Source: Zingiber officinale (Eukaryota; Streptophyta; Magnoliopsida; Zingiberales; Zingiberaceae). From it: 64,000 nt of DNA. A model generated the notes under the pieces. It was not told the DNA's origin and searched no databases. It worked only from the letters and a program-made list of their open reading frames with translations. The translations under genes were made by a program, and so were the position numbers. Position 1 is the stretch's first letter, and each line of letters starts with the position of its first letter. The DNA is taken from positions 133,761,004 through 133,825,003 of the forward strand of contig NC_055989.1 of assembly GCF_018446385.1 (NCBI RefSeq), in the 5' to 3' direction. Below are positions 33,538 through 46,253 of this stretch, one piece after another.

Positions 33538-36500
33538 GATCTAAAGGCATCGGAATTTAATGAAGCAAGTTTCTATGCGTTCGTATCATTGTCCTGATCG
33601 TTATTATGTATTTATAAATATTTTTGACCAAATATATTGATTGTTTGAATTTTTAATCCTAATTTGACCTAATTTGATTTAAAAATTTGAATCTCTCAAA
33701 ATATAAATTAAAAATCTTGTTTGATGGTATATTTACGATCAGGACAAGAATACGAATCCATAGAAATTTATTTCATGAAATTCCGATGTCTCTAGGTCAA
33801 TATATAAGACTTCCGTGTTTTATTTTTTATTTTTTAATTATTTCAATTATGGGGCGAATCCATGATTCGTCCCAGATTTGGGGACGAATTTGGGACGAAT
33901 CCAGGATTTGTCCCAAAATTTAAAAAAAAAAAAAGAAAAAAAATTTGTAAGGCTTACATATGGACCTAGAAACATCAGAATTTAATGAAACAAGTTTCTA
34001 TGCGTTCGTATCATTGTCCTGATCGTAATTAAATATTTATAAATATTTTTGACCAAATATATTGATTGTTTGAATTTTTTATCCTAATTTGATTTAAAAA
34101 TTTGAATCTATCAAATTATTAATTAAAAATTATGGATGATGGTATATTTACGATCAGGACAATAATACGAATCCATAGAAATTTATTTCATGAAATTCCG
34201 ATATCTCTAGGTCCAAATTTAAGATCTCAGTCACATAGCTACTAACATGCGTTGCATAATAACTTGTTAGTTAGTTGTAAACTATATATGTTTTAAGAAA
34301 ATCTACCTAGAGATATCAGAATATAATAAAATAAGTTTCTATGTGTTCGTATCATTTTCCTGATCGTAATTATATATTTATAAATATTTTTGACCAAATA
34401 TATTGATTGTTTGACTTTTTTATCCTAATTTGACCTAATTTGATTTAAAAATTTGAATCTCTAAAAATATTAATTAAAAACTATGGAAGATGACATATTT
34501 ACTATCTGGACAATAAAACGAATCCATAGAAATTTATTTCATGAAATTCCGATATCTCTAGGTCAATATATAAGCCTTTCGTGTTTTTTTTCCTTTTTTT
34601 TTAATTATTTCAATTCTGGGACGAATCCAGGATTCGTCCCAGATTTAGGGGCAAATCCTGGATTCGTCCCAAATTTTGGGACAAATCCTAAATTCATCCC
34701 AAATTTTGGGACGAATCCAGGATTCGTCCCAAAATTTAAAAAAAAAAAATTGTATGACTTACATATGGACCTAGAGACATCGGAATTTAATTAAACAAGT
34801 TTTTATGCGTTCGTATCATTGTTCTGATCGTTATTATATATTTATAAATATTTTTGACCAAATATATTGATTGTTTGAATTTTTTATCCTAATTTAACCT
34901 AATTTGGTTTAAAAATTTGAATCTCTAAAAATATTAATTAAAAGTTATGGATGATGTCATATTTATGATCAGGACAATAATACGAATCAACAGAAATTTA
35001 TTTCATGAAATTCCGATGTCTCTAGGTCAATATATAAGCCTTCCGTGTTTTTTTCCTTTTTTTTTTTAAATTATTTCAATTCTGGGACGAATCCATGATT
35101 CGTCCCAGATTTGGGGACGAATCCTGGATTCGTCCCAAATTTTAAAAAAAAAAAATTGTAAGGCTTACATATGGACCTAGAGACATCGGAATTTAATGAA
35201 ACAAGTTTCTATGCGTTCATATCATTGTCCAGATCGTAATTAAATATTTATAAATATTTTTAACCAAATATATTGATTGTTTGAATTTTTTTATCCTAAT
35301 TTGACCTGATTTGATTTAAAAATTTGAATATCTCAAAATATTAATTAAAAATTATGGATGATGGTATATTTACGATTAGGACAATAATTAGAATCCATGG
35401 AAATTTATTTCATAAAATTCCGATATCTCTAGGTCTAAATTTAAGATCTTGGTCACTTAGCTACTAACATGCTCGGTCACTTAGCTACTAACATGCGTTG
35501 AATAATAACTTGTTTATTAGTTGTAAACTATATATGTTTTAAGAAAATCTATCTAAAGGCATCGGAATTTAATGAAACAAGTTTCTATACGTTCGTATCA
35601 TTTTCCTTATCGTAATTATATATTTATAAATATTTTGACCAAATATATTGATTGTTTGACTTTTTTATCCTAATTTGATTTAAAAATTTGAATCTCTAAA
35701 AATATTAATTAAAAATTATGGATGATGGCATATTTTCGATCTGGACAATAATACGAATCCATAGAAATTTATTTCATGAAATTCCGATGTCTCTAGGTCA
35801 ATATATAAGCCTTCCGTGTTTTTTTTTTAAATTATTTAAATTTTGGGACGAATCCAAGATTCGTCCTAGATTCGGGGACAAATCTTGGATTCGTCCCAAA
35901 ATTTTTAAAAAAAGAAAAAAAAAATTGTATGGCTTACATATGGACCTAGAGACATCGGAATTTAATGAAACAAGATTCTATGCGTTCGTATTATTGTCCT
36001 GATCGTTATTATATATTTATAAATATTTTTGACCAAATATATTGATTGTTTGAATTTTTTTTCCTAATTTGATTTAAAATTTTGAACCTCTCAAAATATT
36101 AATTAAAAGTTATGGATGATGGCATATTTACGATTAGGACAATAATACAAATCCATAGAAATTTATTTCATGAAATTCCAATGTCTCTAGATCAATATAT
36201 AAGCCTTCCGTGTTTTTTTTCTTTTTTTTTTTAAATATTTTCAATTATGGGATGAATCCAGGATTTGTCCCAAATTTAAAAAAAAAAATTGCAAGGTTTA
36301 TATATGGACTTAGAGACATCGGAATTTAATGAAACAAGTTTCTATGCGTTCGTATCATTGTCCTGATCGTAATTATATATTTATAAATATTTTTGACAAA
36401 ATATATTGATTGTTTGATTTTTTTTATCCTAATTTGATTTAAAAATTTGAATCTCGCAAAATATTAATTAAAAATTATGGATGATGGTATATTTACAATC

Positions 36501-36948
36501 AGGACAATAATATGAATCCATAGAAATTTATTTCATGAAATTCCGATGTCTTTAGGTCAATATATAAGTCTTCCGTGTTTTTTTCCTTTTTTTTTTTTTT
36601 TTTAATATTTTCAATTATGGGACAAATCCAGGATTCGTCCCAAAATTTTAAAAAAAAAAGAAAAAAATTGTATGGCTTACATATGGACCTAGAGACATCG
36701 GAGTTTCATGAAACATGTTTCTATGCGTTTGTATCATTGTCCTGATTGTAATTATGTCCACATAATTTGTTTTAACCAAATATATTGATTGTTGGAATTT
36801 TTTTATCCTAATTTGACCAAATTTGATTTAAAAATTTGAATCTCTCAAAATATTAATTAAAAATTTTGTTTGATGGTATATTTACGATCAGGACAATAAT
36901 ACAAATCCATAGAAATTTATTTCATGAAATTCCGATGTCTCTAGGTCC
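33538..36948. repeat. Array of nine palindromic (foldback) units inside the CACTA element
   Basis: Nine tandem units, period about 390 bp, each with a left arm of about 66 bp (gacctagagacatcggaatt... to ...cattgtcctgatcgtaa), an AT-rich loop of about 125 bp, and a right arm that is the reverse complement (ttacgatcaggacaataata... to ...ccgatgtctctaggtc). Left arms start near 33538, 33961, 34303, 34765, 35174, 35548, 35945, 36306 and 36685. Most units are separated by a perfect 11-bp-arm palindrome GGGACGAATCC-A-GGATTCGTCCC or a variant. Plus-strand frames of 60-100 codons recurring here (RIHRNLFHEIPMSLGQYI) are just the right arm in translation. Confidence 0.9.
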
Positions 36949-37158
36949 ATATATAAGTCTTCCGTATTTTTTTTTTGTTTTAAATATTTTTGGACGAATC
37001 TTGGATTCGTCCCTAAATTTGGGACGAATCTTTGATTCGTTCCAGATTTGAGGACGAATTTAGCAACGAAATATTTGTCTGCTGCCATTTATCCTAATTT
37101 TGGGATGAATATTTTTTGTTCCAAAATTTTGTCTCTAAATCATTGTTCTTTTGTAGTG

Positions 37159-37892
37159 TTTGGATCATTCTAAATTTAGATTGTTTGATTTGCAATAATC
37201 TTTGATTGTTTGTTTGTCAAAACTTTTGATCTTTGACTTGATTGTTTAAATTCACTTTTTTGAGCTTTTTAGCTAATTCACTTGTACATTTTACACAAAT
37301 TATAATCATTTTCATGGTCAAAATGCTTTCAAACTAATTAATATATAAGCCATCAAACTAGTCCGCCGCTTTAATTAAATAAAGTTGCATACTCAACTAA
37401 TTTGTTAATCTCAAACAATAATTTAGATATATTAGTCAAACATCATAGACCATTAACGGCTGATCTATATATAATCCATAAAATTAGTCCACTGCTTGTA
37501 TATATACATACATACTCAAATTAAGATGATCCTGTGCATAAAATTATCGAGCCAAATCAGCAAATGAAGAACCTCACCACGTTGATCGAGAACACAGATT
37601 TGAGTATCCTTGATCAAACATATCATGAAATAAAGAGTGTACATATATATATAATTAATAAGGATAGCAAGCCAGATGGTTTACTTAGATGAAGGAATCT
37701 GATGTTGTGTTTGTTATACAAGAAGACAACAGGGGAAAAAGAAAAACAGATCGTTGATGATGGGGAGTAACATTACAAGAAGACAACAGGGGAAAAAGAA
37801 AAGAAAGGAAAACAGGGGAAATTACTAATTTTACTTGAGGATCGATGGTGATGGACGAGCGAGAAGGGGAAAAATCTGAGGAAAAATATATA
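37159..37892. other. Spacer and 3' flank of the LRX gene
   Basis: AT-rich, no gene seen. A 38-bp direct repeat (acaagaagacaacaggggaaaaagaaaa) occurs at 37718 and 37772, probably within the LRX 3' UTR. Confidence 0.5.
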
Positions 37893-40136
37893 TTAGCGGT
37901 GATGATAAGGCGGCGGAGGTGATGTGTATGGGATTCCGACGACGGCCGGCAATGGATCTTGATGTGGTGACGGTTCAGGTAGTGTTGGCAATGCCGAGGG
38001 TGATGTTGCCGATGGCACGATGCATGGAGGGGGAGGGGGTTCGATGCATGGTGGGGGCGGGGGTTCGATGCAAGGAGGTGGCGGCGTAGGCGGAGGTTCA
38101 TTAATGCATGGAGGAGGAGGAGGCAGTGAGCCCGGTGGAGGCGGCGGCGAGTACAACGAAAGAGGGGGATTCAGTTGAGGCGGGTAGCAGGATGGAGGTG
38201 ATGGGGAGTATAATGAAGGTGGCGGTGGAGGCGAGTTCTGTGGAGGAGGTGGGAAGTACAATGGGGATGGCGGCGGATAGGATGTGAAAGATGGAGGCGG
38301 TGAATAGATTGGAGTAAGGGTAGGACTTGGTGGTGGAGGGAAATTGAGAGGAGGTGGCGGTTGAGAGCAGTAGACGAGTGGCGATGGAGCTCGTGGGCAG
38401 TAGACGGGCGGAGGTGGAGATGTTGAGCAATAGACTAGCGGCGGAGGTGGCGATGGAGTTCGGACGCAATATGGAGGCGGTGGTGGCGAAGGTAAAGGAG
38501 GCGATGGCGGCGGAGTAGGAGACGGCGGTGGAGGAGATGGAGGCGGCGGTGATGGCGGTGGGGGTGATGGAGGCGGCGGAGATGGCGGTGGAGGTGATGG
38601 AGGCGGCGGTGGGGGTGATGGTGGCGGCGGGGACGGCGGAGGAGGAGATGGCGGGGGCGGTGACGGTGGTGGAGGAGATGGCGGCGGAGGAGACGGCGGT
38701 GGAGGAGATGGCGGAGGAGGAGACGGCGGGGGCGGTGACGGCGGTGGAGGAGACGGCGGCGGAGGAGATGGAGGCGGAGGAGACGGCGGAGGAGGAGACA
38801 GCGGAGGAGGAGATGGAGGCGGCGGTGATGGCGGTGTGGGTGATGGAGGCGGCGGTGGAGGATTTGGTGGGGTCGGGGACGGAGGAGGAGGAGATGGCGG
38901 GGGCGGTGATGGAGGTGGAGGAGATGGCGGTGGCGGTGATGGAGGTGGCGGAGGGAGCCGAGGCACCAAAGGCTTACAACTGAAAAAAGAGCATTCAGCT
39001 GGAGGATGAGAGAAGAAAGACCTGCATTGTCTCTCCGATCTCTGCTTCGGCCGTGCTAAAAGGCAATTTCGCCGGTCATTGAAGGAGGACTGCCGGGCGA
39101 AGCACTCCTCCGGCGGTTCCCCGCTGAAGTAATTGTACGAATAGGTGAAGTTCTTCAGGCGTGGAAGACTGCAGATTGAGGGCGGAATAGAACCGGAGAA
39201 TAGATTGTGTGCGACGTCAAGCTGCTCGAGGCTGAACATTCCGCCGACGGACTCTGGGAGTGAGCCGACGAGGTTATTGTAGCTGAGGTCGAGCACTGTG
39301 AGGCTTTTAAGAAGGCCGATCTCGGAGGGGAAGCAGGAGTTTAGGCGGTTGCCCATGAGGATGATCTCGTTGAGTGTCCTAGACATGTTGCCGAGGCTTG
39401 CGGGCAGACATCCATGAAAGCGGTTGTTGGCGAGGACGATGACGGAAACAGGTGAGTTGCCGATGTTATCGGGGATCTCAAAGGCGAAGCGATTGTGGTT
39501 GATGAAAATGGCGTCCAGGTTACGTTCGAAGAGCTCGGTCGGCACGCCGCCCTCGAACTCGTTGAAACGAAGATCGAGGTAACGGAGAGAGGGGAGGCGG
39601 AGGACGACGTCAGGGAAACGGCCAGAGAGACGATTGTTGCTGACGTCGAGCTCATGGAGGAGAGTGAGACGGCGGAGGGAGCGGGGCAGGGTGCCGCAGA
39701 AGCGGTTGGAGTTGATGTGGATGAGCGCGAGGTCGTAGAGTAGACCGATCTGGGAGGGGATGAAGCCGGCGATGTCGCCGTGGTTGAGATCGACACCGGC
39801 GACGACAGTGCCGCTTGGATCGGAGGGTAGGGAGGAACAGAAGACGTAGGTGTAGTTGCAGACAGCGGGGCCTACCCAGTTGGCCGTCAGGTTCTTTGGG
39901 TCGGAGATGATGGCGAGCTTCCAAGCCTGGAGACCAATGTAGGCGTCTCGGAGGCGGGGGTTGGGGAAGGAAGCGAAATCGTCGACTCCAGTGGCCTGTA
40001 GGAGCTGTCGCAGCCTCTGCGCGTGGCCATTACGGCCGGAGCAGGAGTCGGCGAGGGGGAAGATGACGAGCAGCAGCAGAAACGGTAGAGAAAGAAGGAG
40101 CCAGGGATCTTCTCGGCCTGCGCGCTTCCACCTCAT
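37893..40136 (-). CDS. Leucine-rich repeat extensin (LRX) cell-wall protein
   Basis: A single uninterrupted ORF of 747 residues from a true ATG. Layout: a basic start followed by a hydrophobic signal peptide (about 12-31, LLLSLPFLLLLVIFPLADS); an N-terminal LRX domain (LQAWKLAIISDPKNLTANW, then VCNYTYVFC); about nine or ten LRRs (110-340; for example LTVLDLSYNNLVGSLPESVG); a cysteine-rich hinge (346-390); and an extensin region (391-747) of SPPPP repeats. LRX proteins bind RALF peptides through the LRR and anchor in the wall through the hydroxyproline-rich part, guiding wall integrity and tip or root-hair growth. Oddities: the Tyr/Cys-rich block (VYCSTSPPPPVYCP) and three tandem CIEPPPPP units add cysteines to the extensin part. 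The leader has no clear TATA. Vegetative versus pollen (PEX) type cannot be decided. Confidence 0.95.
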   Translation of the reverse strand: MRWKRAGREDPWLLLSLPFLLLLVIFPLADSCSGRNGHAQRLRQLLQATGVDDFASFPNPRLRDAYIGLQAWKLAIISDPKNLTANWVGPAVCNYTYVFCSSLPSDPSGTVVAGVDLNHGDIAGFIPSQIGLLYDLALIHINSNRFCGTLPRSLRRLTLLHELDVSNNRLSGRFPDVVLRLPSLRYLDLRFNEFEGGVPTELFERNLDAIFINHNRFAFEIPDNIGNSPVSVIVLANNRFHGCLPASLGNMSRTLNEIILMGNRLNSCFPSEIGLLKSLTVLDLSYNNLVGSLPESVGGMFSLEQLDVAHNLFSGSIPPSICSLPRLKNFTYSYNYFSGEPPEECFARQSSFNDRRNCLLARPKQRSERQCRSFFSHPPAECSFFSCKPLVPRLPPPPPSPPPPSPPPPSPPPPSPPPPSPTPPNPPPPPPSPTPPSPPPPSPPPLSPPPPSPPPPSPPPPSPPPPSPPPPSPPPPSPPPPSPPPPSPPPPSPPPPSPPPPSPPPPSPPPPPPSPPPPSPPPPSPPPPSPPPPSPPPPSPTPPPSPPLPSPPPPPYCVRTPSPPPPLVYCSTSPPPPVYCPRAPSPLVYCSQPPPPLNFPPPPSPTLTPIYSPPPSFTSYPPPSPLYFPPPPQNSPPPPPSLYSPSPPSCYPPQLNPPLSLYSPPPPPGSLPPPPPCINEPPPTPPPPCIEPPPPPCIEPPPPPCIVPSATSPSALPTLPEPSPHQDPLPAVVGIPYTSPPPPYHHR
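38515..38955 (-). repeat. Extensin-coding minisatellite (15-bp SPPPP units)
   Basis: The plus strand reads repeated ggcggtggaggagat-type units, the complement of codons for Ser-Pro-Pro-Pro-Pro. The tract is open on the opposite strand too (38528-38983, rich in Met/Glu/Ala), a codon-composition artefact. Such tracts expand and contract easily. Confidence 0.9.
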
Positions 40137-41783
40137 CTCATCCTCCGCCGCCGACGTTTCCTCCGACGCCTACTACTTCTTCTTCTTCGGCTTGCGGCAC
40201 AGATCGGCCGTTTATTTGAACGAGACTCAGGGACCACGGCAGGCAGCGCACGGGAATTGTTTCTTAACCGTTGGATCGGGCGACGTGGCCCACCAAATCC
40301 CAGTTCTGATGCATCCTCTTCCGACGACGGACGGTATTTTGTCTAGTCATTTTAATTTAATGTTATTATTAGGGTGGTCAATTTGTTTTGGGTTGCAAAT
40401 CGAGTCGTAGAGCGATGACGTGGATAGCAGGAGGAACGAGTAACGACAAGGAGCACACTGCTCTGTTTTTAATTACAATAATAATAATTACTATTATAAA
40501 TTTATTCTGTCAGTCATCGTTTACTTCGAGGTGTAATATTTACTGTTCTTTAAAAGGAAGGATTAAGAGAAAAACAATCTCATCGATGAAAGTATAAATC
40601 TGGGATTAAAGTAGGGTTGTAAATAAGTCGTTAAATTTTAGAATAACTTTTAAGATTATTGTTTAAGTTTGATTTAATTTATTTTTGATGAATTTGAGTT
40701 TAGTTTGAATTTAGTTTATTTAAGGATAGTGTTAAATTGATGGAATCTTGTCAATCAATATATTTTATAAATTATTATTAAAAATATTTTAATAATATCA
40801 TCTCTATCTATTAATTAAAAGTATTATAATTCAATTCTGACCCATCGTCAAATAAATTTACTGTTTATTTAAATGCTATTAAATTTTTAATTCAAGTATG
40901 ATTTGAGATTGGTTCATTTAGATATTATCAATTTAAATTTATTTGATTGTTTGAAAATTTTACGTGTTTAATTAGTTATTAAGTTTGATAATTTAAATTT
41001 ATTTATTTTTAAAAAATATTTATTTAACAATTGATAAAAAAAATTTATTAATAAACATAGTTTATGAGCATTAACAAATTAAATACATATTTGTTTAATT
41101 TTATTTATTTAATTTAATGAATTATTTAAATTTATTTATTTAATTCATCCGTGTCTATTAAATGAATATAAATAAATTCTTAGTAAGTGAATGCTAAATC
41201 TATTTATAAACATTTGATTGCAATATTATTGTAATTCATAAACAATTACTTTCACACCATTATAAGTTGGTGTAGTTGATATTATATATGTGTGTTTCTT
41301 CTAATAAATTTTAAAATTAATTTTTAACCGATATAAAATATTTTATTAGGTGCATCATATTTCTCATACCTACTACCACTGTACTGAAAAAAATGTCTTC
41401 TATACTTAATCCGTCTGTATTTTATCACGAAATACACGATAATAGGACGAACGATATGATTGATTTACTCTCATAAACAATTACTTTCACTATATTTGTA
41501 AACTAAAGAGATAAATGTAGAGCCGCGGGTCCTGCAATTGCAGGGAGACACGTGAGCAGTGGCCCACCGTGATGATGTACTATGTCTATTTAATAAATAC
41601 GTTGTTTGGTTTAAATTATTTTATATAACCTTAGTTATTTGATTATCAAGCAATCATATAATCAAGATTATAATAAATAAAATATAATTAAATATTATTT
41701 GATTCAATCTAAATTATTTGGTTCAATCTAAATAATGTAATAAAAATATATTTATTTGAAGATTTTAATGAATAACTTAGTTT

Positions 41784-41949
41784 GGAGATGAGATCCTCTG
41801 TCCCAAAAATATTATGTCCTCGTGTTCCAGTGCCGATCGGACGGTTATGATATTTTCATGATGTACACTGTATTTTTGAGATGTGATTTAATTCGTCCGA
41901 TCGATACTGGGACACAAGGACATAATAATTTCAGGACAGAAGATCTCAT
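41784..41949. mobile_element. Foldback MITE, about 165 bp
   Basis: Near-palindromic: the left arm gagatcctctgtcccaaaa...ttatgtcctcgtgttcc...gatcggacg is mirrored by cgtccgatcgatactgggacac...ggacataataatttcaggaca...agatctc. It has no coding capacity. The arms run almost the whole length with a short AT-rich loop. Confidence 0.75.
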
Positions 41950-42439
41950 TTGCTTAGTTTGAAGGTATTAACACCATTAGAACTTTTAGATGATCCATAT
42001 AGTGGATCTGCTTATGAAGGATTAATCATTTGGCAATGGTAGAATAAGGCAGGTTGATCCGTGGTAGATTTAAAAATTATTAAATCAATTTAAGATGGAT
42101 TACATTAGATGATCAAATCATGGGCCATCAAAAATTTAAAATAAATAAATAAAATTTAAATTTTACTTCAAAGATTTTCTTTTTATCAATTTCCATCTAG
42201 TCTATTTTTTTACAAAATAGTCTCAATCATTCCATAAATAAATATTTTAAATATAAATAAATATAAAATTGATATTTATATTTAATGAAAAATATTATTT
42301 TTAATTATAACAAAAAATATAATAAATTAATATAAAATTTAAGTTATATGTATTTCTCAATTGATTCATGTTGTTCATGGAATCAACGGATCTATCTAGA
42401 TAGTAAATAAGTTAATAAAATTTTAACTCAATCTATTTA

Positions 42440-42578
42440 AATTATTTAATTAAATGAACTAACTCAACGGAACCTATTTAAATTGGCAGTTTTAATCATA
42501 ACGACCTTAAATAATTTAATGAAATGGACTAACTCGACCGACCCTATTTAAATTGGCAGTTTTAATCATATCGATCTT
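42440..42578. repeat. 70-bp tandem duplication
   Basis: Two adjacent copies share gaactaactc(a/g)ac and aacctatttaaattggcagt followed by tttaatcata. Non-coding. Confidence 0.75.
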
Positions 42579-43091
42579 TTACGTGGAAGAAACCGTATAC
42601 TCAGAAAAATATGTTTACATCCCTTAAAAATTAATCTCCAAATCTATTACCACAAACACTCAACTACACCGCTCCACAAAACTAATCAATTATTTAAATT
42701 ATTAATTTATTTTTTAGATGGTATACATAAATATTCGATCCGATTAATGAGACCGACTATTCGACTCTACTGAAATTTTCCGTCCATCAGGATTAATTAC
42801 TTAGTTATTGAAACTATACGATATTGATCAGTGAGTCAAGACAAGCAGAAGCTAAAGGGACTCAACAGTGGAAGGCGAAGTGGGGTCCTGCGTCGGCGGG
42901 CATTGATAGATTAGACAGTGGGATGCGTGCGGTACGGCGGGTGTCGGTCGAACTGTAGAGGCGAAAGTTAACTTCTCTTACACAGCCGTCAAAGTAAACA
43001 TTGAGAGCATTGCAATTAGAGTTATAAATAATGTTTTTTTTTTTTAATTTTTAATAGGTCATATCACAGGCATAAAATCTGCAACACTCTT

Positions 43092-43125
43092 ATTATTATT
43101 ATTAATAATAATAATAATAATAATA
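43092..43125. repeat. TTA/TAA microsatellite
   Basis: (TTA)n followed directly by (ATA/TAA)n, a self-complementary simple repeat that can fold on itself. Confidence 0.8.
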
Positions 43126-46100
43126 AAGCCTCCTCACAAATCTAAACATCATTGTTAATTAATCACTTGATCCACTAATATTATTAATTTTAAAAGAAAA
43201 AAAAATCTAGCTCTTGAACTAAACCTCGAGCCTGAGTTTTTTATTCAACTTTTTGATTTGATAAATCTCTCTAAAAATCTTGTATGGGAATGCCCTTACT
43301 CCTCATCTCTTAATATTATACTATTTTCATTTATTTGTAAAATTAGAAAATACAAATCAGTCAAATATCTTCCCGTTGCAAAATTAGAAAATCATTTTTT
43401 AATAAAATTATTATTACTTATTAATAATAATTGTAACCATAGTGAACGATAAATTTAAACGTGAATAAACAATTTTGAATCATAAATCACAATTGTCTTA
43501 AACAATTAAGTTTAGAACGGTCCAACCGACAATTCTAAATCATTGAACCGTCTGTCTATCAATCTAGGCTAGTCTTCCTTGAAGCTCCTGGGAATTCATT
43601 GGAGCAGGAAACCATTTGAAATCTAGAAATTGTTAGATGCTAAATTTCAGATTTGCGAACTTGTCAATCAATGAGCGTCGTTGGTTCTCCCACAATTTTT
43701 GTAACACAATTGCGATCGCAAAATAACTTTTGAATGTAACTTAAGGTTTTGGCATTTTAGACGGTTTTACTTATTTATTTTTTTAATTAACACTAAGTAT
43801 ACAGTTCTTTGATTGATTAATTTTGAAGATATCAATCCAGTCTTATAAAAATTTTTCACCAATTATTATTAGAGGATTTTTTTTTTTGGAGTATATCATA
43901 GTTGATTTAAATCTTAAATCCCTTAATTATTTATTAGATGGTCTAATCATTATCCTATCGTCCCATACTATTTTTGATAATTTTATGAATTTATTAAAAG
44001 ATGCCTCATATTTTATTTTTTATTAAAAGACCTACTTAGTTTCCACTTAATTTTCAATCTATTTCAATCTTAAATTATTTTTTTTAAAAAATATTAAATT
44101 GAAGCAAGTTAAATCGAATCAAACCAATTAAAATAATAATAATAATAATAAATTAATTATTTCATCACAGACTTTCATATAAAAGACATTGATAATCATA
44201 ATTTTTTTAATTACATCATTAAACTCATGATAGTTTCAAGATTTATCCATTTCTTTTTTTAAAAAAAATAAAATTTATATATATAGGAAGATTAAAAAAA
44301 ATTAAAAAATATATTTTTAAATATCTAAGTATAAAAAATAAAGAAAAGTGACATAAATTAATAAAAATAAAAATAAAATAAAACTTATTTATTTTATAAA
44401 TATTTTATATTAACAATATTAAAATTTATATAAAATTAATATTATTTACTAGGAATAACCTTCTTAATTTATTTATATAGTTTTTAAAATTTATTGAGTT
44501 TTTGTAAGTCCATTAATGAATTGCAGTGAGTTATTTTTAGAAAATCGTTAATATATTATAAAAAATGTTAATAATAAAAAAACTGTTTTTTAATATCTAA
44601 TTATAATAAAAATTAAATTAAATTAAAAATTAACAAACTAAAAAAAATGTTGTTGTTTCGTTCAAAACATTTAAATCATCAATGAGCTTATTAATAGACC
44701 TAAATAAGTCATATTAAGTTCAAACCAAATCTAATATGTTCCAATTACTCTCTTGAGTTTCATGCTAAAAAATTATTAATTCACGACCTCTATCAATTTT
44801 AAAAATTATTTAAAAATCTAGCGCTCTTTGCCTCTGATAAAATTTTAATACCTTCTTTATACCGTTTTGATCTTGTCCATGATAAAGTTCAAAATTTTAA
44901 AAGCATCTAAGTGAAGAATGAGTTTTGACTAATAAGTTTCTTTCGCTTTCCCAAATTTCATCATGTTCAAAAACATTATCCTTATAATTTAGAGAAATTG
45001 TTTTAAAAAAATTAATATGTTTTTATTTTTGGCAAAATGTCATATCTGAAACTATATACTTATGATTTATTCTTGACCCTCTAACTAATGGGCCGACTTT
45101 ATGGCCCACTGAATAATAGGCCTAATTCGTGCTGACTGATGGGCTGATATTAGGCCCTCAGATTGATGGCCGGATTTAGGTCATTTATATATAGGCTGAT
45201 ATTTAGCTCGTAAATTAATCGGCCGATTTCTAGGTATAATATAGTTGGTTTATGTAAAAGTGTTACCGTCAATAAATTCAATCCCAATGTGAGTGAAATG
45301 TCTTGTTGATTTCTTAACCCTTGCTTGCATGGGTTATTGGATAAAATCTTTCATGATTTACTTCCCTTTCAGACAATTGGTGATCACTCTGGAGGGGTCA
45401 CCAAGATAACGATTTTACGTTAATGATGGAAATACCACTAACTCATGGACCCAATGCAAGATCGTTAACTAATAGGCCAGATTCTAGACCCTTTAGCCCC
45501 GGTCCTGGCATGTTAACTTACAGACTTAACTCTTAGCACGCTGAAAGTTGGGCTCGATTGAGTCAACGGGAAGTATCCATAATCCTTGTCCATGTCGACA
45601 ATAGGTTGTCATTTGTGTGCCTTTAATAGCCTACGTTGACAATGGGCATAATAATTGTTGGGTTGTTCAATTTTTTAATTTATCTCTTTACAAATTATTA
45701 TGAAACCGACTGTATAAAGATACCTGCAGTGACCTTTTCACATAATAGTGATTGTTGGACCCAACTTCACTGCGCTTAAAATCAAATCTGAAATTAATTT
45801 AACGAGTCAAACTTTAGTGCGGATAACCTCCCTTCCAATTGCCTTGACGGAAAAAAGGACGTCTCGAAGAGAAGGATGCCTCGGATGAGCAAGTAACCGT
45901 TTACCATGTAATGTTAGCCATATAATGGGTACGTAATAATTTAGACCCAAATTATTTTATGGGCTCGACAGCTAAGAAAATGTGTGTGAATCTTGATTTA
46001 AACAGGCCACCAACAATTGCCGACCGACATTTGTGTAGCATATGATTCTCCAGTGGGACTCAGACTAGAAAATCAGCATAATTTTCATACAATACTGATG

Positions 46101-46253
46101 ATTATACATACACGTTGCATGAACTAAGCTCCTTATACTAGGTGAAATAATGTAGAAAGATTAATGAGACGTCAGACATACATGTAGTAATAATAATCCC
46201 AATAGCTATTGTAACGAACTTCTCCTTAGCAAAAAAAAAATAAAAATAAAATT

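Larger units (their letters stand above)
31073..37158. mobile_element. Non-autonomous CACTA (En/Spm) transposon, about 6.1 kb
   Basis: The left end CACTACAACAATTACTG and right end ...CATTGTTCTTTTGTAGTG form a CACTA-type inverted repeat. The 3-bp flanks are TTG and TTT, a one-mismatch target duplication. Subterminal zones (31085-31790; 33430-37140) are packed with short direct and inverted 'GGGACGAAT/ATTCGTCCC' and 'TTGGCAACGAA' motifs, the usual transposase-binding style of CACTA ends. I see no transposase (TNPD) or TNPA gene. The interior holds a GC-rich island and an array of nine palindromic units. Confidence 0.85.

Noticed and set aside
33687-37088. Recurrent 60-100-codon ORFs containing RIHRNLFHEIPMSLGQYI
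   Set aside because: Each is the right arm of a palindromic unit read in the same frame; no gene structure.
38528-38983. Plus-strand ORF of 151 codons rich in Met, Glu and Ala
   Set aside because: It is the complement of the LRX extensin repeat; the 15-bp periodicity keeps all frames open.
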